A stretch of 64,000 bases of DNA from Ferirhizobium litorale (GTDB taxonomy: Bacteria > Pseudomonadota > Alphaproteobacteria > Rhizobiales > Rhizobiaceae). The stretch's first letter is position 1, and every line of letters starts with the position of its first letter. The stretch covers positions 248,001 through 312,000 of the forward strand of contig JALDYZ010000002.1 of NCBI GenBank assembly GCA_030028905.1, in the 5' to 3' direction. Below, piece by piece: positions 61,816 to 64,000 of the stretch. A model generated the notes under the pieces. It was not told the origin of the DNA and did no database searches. It saw only the letters and a program-made list of their open reading frames with translations. The position numbers were made by a program, and so were the translations under genes.

Positions 61816-63108
61816 ATGGCACAGGCGCTCGGCTTCGACTTTGGCACGACCAACACCGTCATGGCGCTCGCGGAAGGCAGCGGCACCCGCTCGCTCTCAT
61901 TCACCAGCAGTGCGGGGACGAGCGACAGCATGAGAACCGCGCTGTCGTTCATGAAGGACCCGCAACTGGGTGCCGCCGCGCTCAAGGTCGAGGCGGGACA
62001 GGCCGCCATCCGCGCTTTCATCGACAACCCCGGCGACTGCCGCTTCCTGCAATCGATCAAGACCTTCGCGGCCAGCGCTCTGTTCCAGGGCACGCTGGTG
62101 CACGGCAAGCGCCAGGCCTTCGAGGACCTGATGGAGGTACTGGTGCGACGGCTGAAAGCCTATGCGGGAGACGGCTGGCCGGAGGGGGTGAAGCGCATCG
62201 TCACCGGTCGCCCGGTACATTTCGCCGGCGCCGATCCGGACCCGACCCTCGCCACGCAACGCTACAACGAGGCGCTTTCGCGCTTCAGCTTTCCCGAGGT
62301 CCACTACGTCTACGAGCCGGTCGCGGCAGCATTCTACTTCGCCCAGAACCTGAAGGAAGATGCGCTGGTTCTGGTTGCCGACTTCGGCGGCGGCACCACC
62401 GACTATTCGCTGGTCCGCTTCGAAACGGTGGCTGGACGTCTTCGCGCGACCCCCATCGGACATTCCGGTGTTGGCGTCGCCGGCGACCATTTCGATGCCC
62501 GCATCGTCGACAATCTCGTGGCACCCGAGATCGGCAAGGGCAGCATGTTCAAGAGCTTCGACAAGGTGCTGGAAGTACCGTCGAGCTACTATGCCAATTT
62601 CAGCCGCTGGAACCAGCTGTCGATCTTCAAGACCACGAAGGAATTTGCTGAGCTCAAGAAGCTGGTGCGCTCGTCGCTCGAGCCGGAGAAACTGGAAGCC
62701 TTCATCGATCTCATCGAGCACGACGAAGGCTATCCGCTCTACCAGGCCGTATCGGCAACGAAGATGGCACTTTCCACCGCCGAGGCAGCGGAGTTCAACT
62801 TCGCGCCGCTCGGCAATGCCGGGCGCAAGACCGTCCGGCGCGCCGATTTCGAGACCTGGATCGCCGACGATCTTGCCCGCATCGAGGCGGCACTCGACGA
62901 CGTCCTGGACAAGACCGGCACCGCGGCGACCGATATCGACCGGGTCTTCCTGACGGGGGGGACCTCCTTCGTCCCTGCGGTCCGGCGCATCTTCACCCGG
63001 CGCTTCGATGGCGGGCGTATCGAAACCGGCGGCGAACTGTTGTCGATCGCGCATGGCCTCGCGCTCATCGGCGAGCGTGACGATATCGAACAGTGGACGG
63101 CGCGGTGA
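61816..63108 (+). CDS. Short Hsp70-family protein (YegD-like)
   Basis: A 430-residue protein with the complete actin-like ATPase of Hsp70: phosphate loop 1 AQALGFDFGTTNTVMALAEG, connect region VLVADFGGGTTDYSLVRFE, and adenosine loop VFLTGGTSFVPAVRRIFTRRF. It ends soon after, so the peptide-binding and lid domains of DnaK are missing, as in YegD. GAAAGG precedes the ATG. A chaperone-like role with a dedicated partner is possible, but the substrate is unknown. It is followed by the uracil-DNA glycosylase gene after 75 bases. Confidence 0.9.
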   Translation: MAQALGFDFGTTNTVMALAEGSGTRSLSFTSSAGTSDSMRTALSFMKDPQLGAAALKVEAGQAAIRAFIDNPGDCRFLQSIKTFAASALFQGTLVHGKRQAFEDLMEVLVRRLKAYAGDGWPEGVKRIVTGRPVHFAGADPDPTLATQRYNEALSRFSFPEVHYVYEPVAAAFYFAQNLKEDALVLVADFGGGTTDYSLVRFETVAGRLRATPIGHSGVGVAGDHFDARIVDNLVAPEIGKGSMFKSFDKVLEVPSSYYANFSRWNQLSIFKTTKEFAELKKLVRSSLEPEKLEAFIDLIEHDEGYPLYQAVSATKMALSTAEAAEFNFAPLGNAGRKTVRRADFETWIADDLARIEAALDDVLDKTGTAATDIDRVFLTGGTSFVPAVRRIFTRRFDGGRIETGGELLSIAHGLALIGERDDIEQWTAR

Positions 63109-63183
63109 TTCGTTCTGGCTCAATGCCTGCATCGCCGCCACCTGCCCTTTTCGGCACCGGCTTCTTGAGATAGGGTCCGCCGC

Positions 63184-64000
63184 ATGATCGCCGCAAAAGA
63201 CCTCTCTGCCGCCGAGCTTGCCAGCCTCCTGCATTTTCATGCGGATGCCGGCGTCGAATGGCTGCTGGAGGACGAGGCGGTCGATCGTTTTGCCGAGTTC
63301 GCCGCATTGGAAGCCTCGCGCGGGGCGCGATCGCAGGCGCCGTCCGTATCCACCGCCGCGTCTCGCCCTGCCGCAAGCGGCCCCGCTGAGCGCGGAGCAC
63401 GGGCGCCGGCTGCTGCCGCACGGGTTCCGCCCGCCCCGACGCTCGCCATGCCCGGCGAACAGGCGGTTGCCGAGGCACGCAGCGTCGCCGCTGGCGCAGG
63501 ATCGCTCGATGAACTCAGGGGCTCCCTTGAGGGTTTCGCTGGCTGCAATCTGAAGAACAGCGCCCGCACGACCGTCTTCGCCAGCGGCAATCCTGCCGCC
63601 GGCGTCATGGTGATCGGGCCGATGCCGAGCGCCGACGACGATCGCGACGGCACCCCCTTCTCCGGGCGCGCCGGCCAGATGCTCGACCGGATGCTCGCCG
63701 CCATCGGCCTGTCGCGAGATGCGATCCTTGTTACCAACGCGATCCCCTGGCGGCCGCCGGGCGACCGACAGCCCTATCCCATCGAGATCGACATCTGCCG
63801 ACCGTTCATCGAGCGCCAGATCGAACTCGCAGCGCCGCGGGCCGTGCTTGCGCTCGGCAACCTGACGGCGCGCCTGCTGTTCGGCGGCAACGAGACGATT
63901 CATACGATGCGCGGCGAATGGCGCGAACTGCAGCTTGGCGGGCGACAGATTCCGGTGATGTGCAGCCTGCATCCGCAGGAACTGCTGATCGCGCCCGTCA
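63184..64000 (+). CDS. Uracil-DNA glycosylase, family 4-like (partial, runs off the window)
   Basis: 272 codons are visible and open to the edge. After an N-terminal helix and an Ala/Pro-rich linker of about 60 residues (ASRPAASGPAERGARAPAAA), the glycosylase domain begins near residue 105 (DELRGSLEGFAGCNLKNSA). Motifs include VMVIGPMPSADDDRDGTPFSGRAGQ, in parts, ILVTNAIPWRPPGDRQPYP, EIDICRPFIERQIE and SLHPQELL, which follow the family 4 order. The usual GE(G/A)PG of motif A is GPMPS here. Only some of the 4Fe-4S cysteines are seen. It removes uracil from DNA if active. Confidence 0.82.
   Translation, partial: MIAAKDLSAAELASLLHFHADAGVEWLLEDEAVDRFAEFAALEASRGARSQAPSVSTAASRPAASGPAERGARAPAAAARVPPAPTLAMPGEQAVAEARSVAAGAGSLDELRGSLEGFAGCNLKNSARTTVFASGNPAAGVMVIGPMPSADDDRDGTPFSGRAGQMLDRMLAAIGLSRDAILVTNAIPWRPPGDRQPYPIEIDICRPFIERQIELAAPRAVLALGNLTARLLFGGNETIHTMRGEWRELQLGGRQIPVMCSLHPQELLIAPV

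Noticed and set aside
1-64000. CRISPR arrays, rRNA genes, prophage genes or an integrase
   Set aside because: No regularly spaced repeats, rRNA sequence, phage structural genes or tyrosine recombinase were seen. The RTX regions are repetitive at protein level only.

Overview
The window is about 62% GC chromosomal DNA of an alphaproteobacterium. It most resembles the Rhizobiaceae (Ensifer/Sinorhizobium, Shinella or Rhizobium-like). Supporting features are an iolR-iolCDEB cluster with a divergent Gfo/Idh/MocA oxidoreductase and GGAA-N6-TTCC operators, an RgtE/RgtF-like lipopolysaccharide galacturonic acid locus, small rhizobial PilZ-like and Sel1 proteins, and a family of short RTX proteins. 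These assignments come from reading translations and recalling families. No database search was run.

Layout. 1-6.2 kb is an accessory, decayed stretch: a truncated SulP transporter gene, a two-gene RND efflux pump without an outer-membrane partner or regulator, a small secreted-type ORF running into a frameshifted and internally deleted IS3-family transposase, and then a tRNA-Ser(GCU) that marks the boundary. 6.5-10.3 kb is the homogentisate branch of tyrosine/phenylalanine breakdown (hmgA-fahA-maiA) with a divergent MarR regulator. 10.6-15.5 kb is the prkA-yeaH-spoVR stress operon. 15.5-19.9 kb holds a ferredoxin-reductase-like flavoprotein, a small zinc-ribbon protein and two tandem RTX proteins. 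19.9-27.9 kb is myo-inositol catabolism: an oxidoreductase, the RpiR-type repressor IolR, then iolC (fused to a DUF2090 domain), iolD, iolE and iolB. 28.0-29.5 kb is a conserved-looking but functionally unknown pair, an Asp-box (BNR) repeat protein and a MoaD/ThiS-type ubiquitin-like protein ending in Gly-Gly. 29.6-37.2 kb mixes a polysaccharide pyruvyl transferase, glutaryl-CoA dehydrogenase, two PilZ-like proteins, a host-attachment-family protein, a HisC-like aminotransferase, a Sel1 protein and small exported proteins.

37.3-44.1 kb holds AMP nucleosidase, apparently with a leaderless mRNA, and an envelope glycosylation cluster: a flippase-like membrane protein, a DPM1/ArnC-type polyprenyl-phosphate glycosyltransferase, and two tandem paralogous ArnT-type GT39 transferases. 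44.1-48.4 kb has an OsmC protein, a putrescine-type aminotransferase divergent from a glutamine-synthetase-like gamma-glutamylpolyamine synthetase, and a diacylglycerol-kinase-like protein. 48.7-54.0 kb is a set of regulator/target pairs: MFS, HxlR with a zinc-free alcohol dehydrogenase, and TetR with an AHL-lactonase-like hydrolase, each pair separated by visible inverted-repeat operators, followed by an SDR. 54.2-64.0 kb has mgtE, ilvE, ETF-ubiquinone oxidoreductase, a D-2-hydroxyglutarate/lactate-dehydrogenase-like flavoprotein, an SDR, a YbaK-type deacylase, a YegD-like Hsp70 protein and the start of a family-4-like uracil-DNA glycosylase.

Three functional links stand out. Inositol catabolism is a coherent regulon with four visible operator copies. 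Glutaryl-CoA dehydrogenase and the D-2-hydroxyacid dehydrogenase would both pass electrons to ETF and then ETF-QO, which is encoded here. The GT2/GT39/flippase group looks like a unit that places a sugar, probably galacturonic acid, on the lipopolysaccharide core at the periplasmic face.
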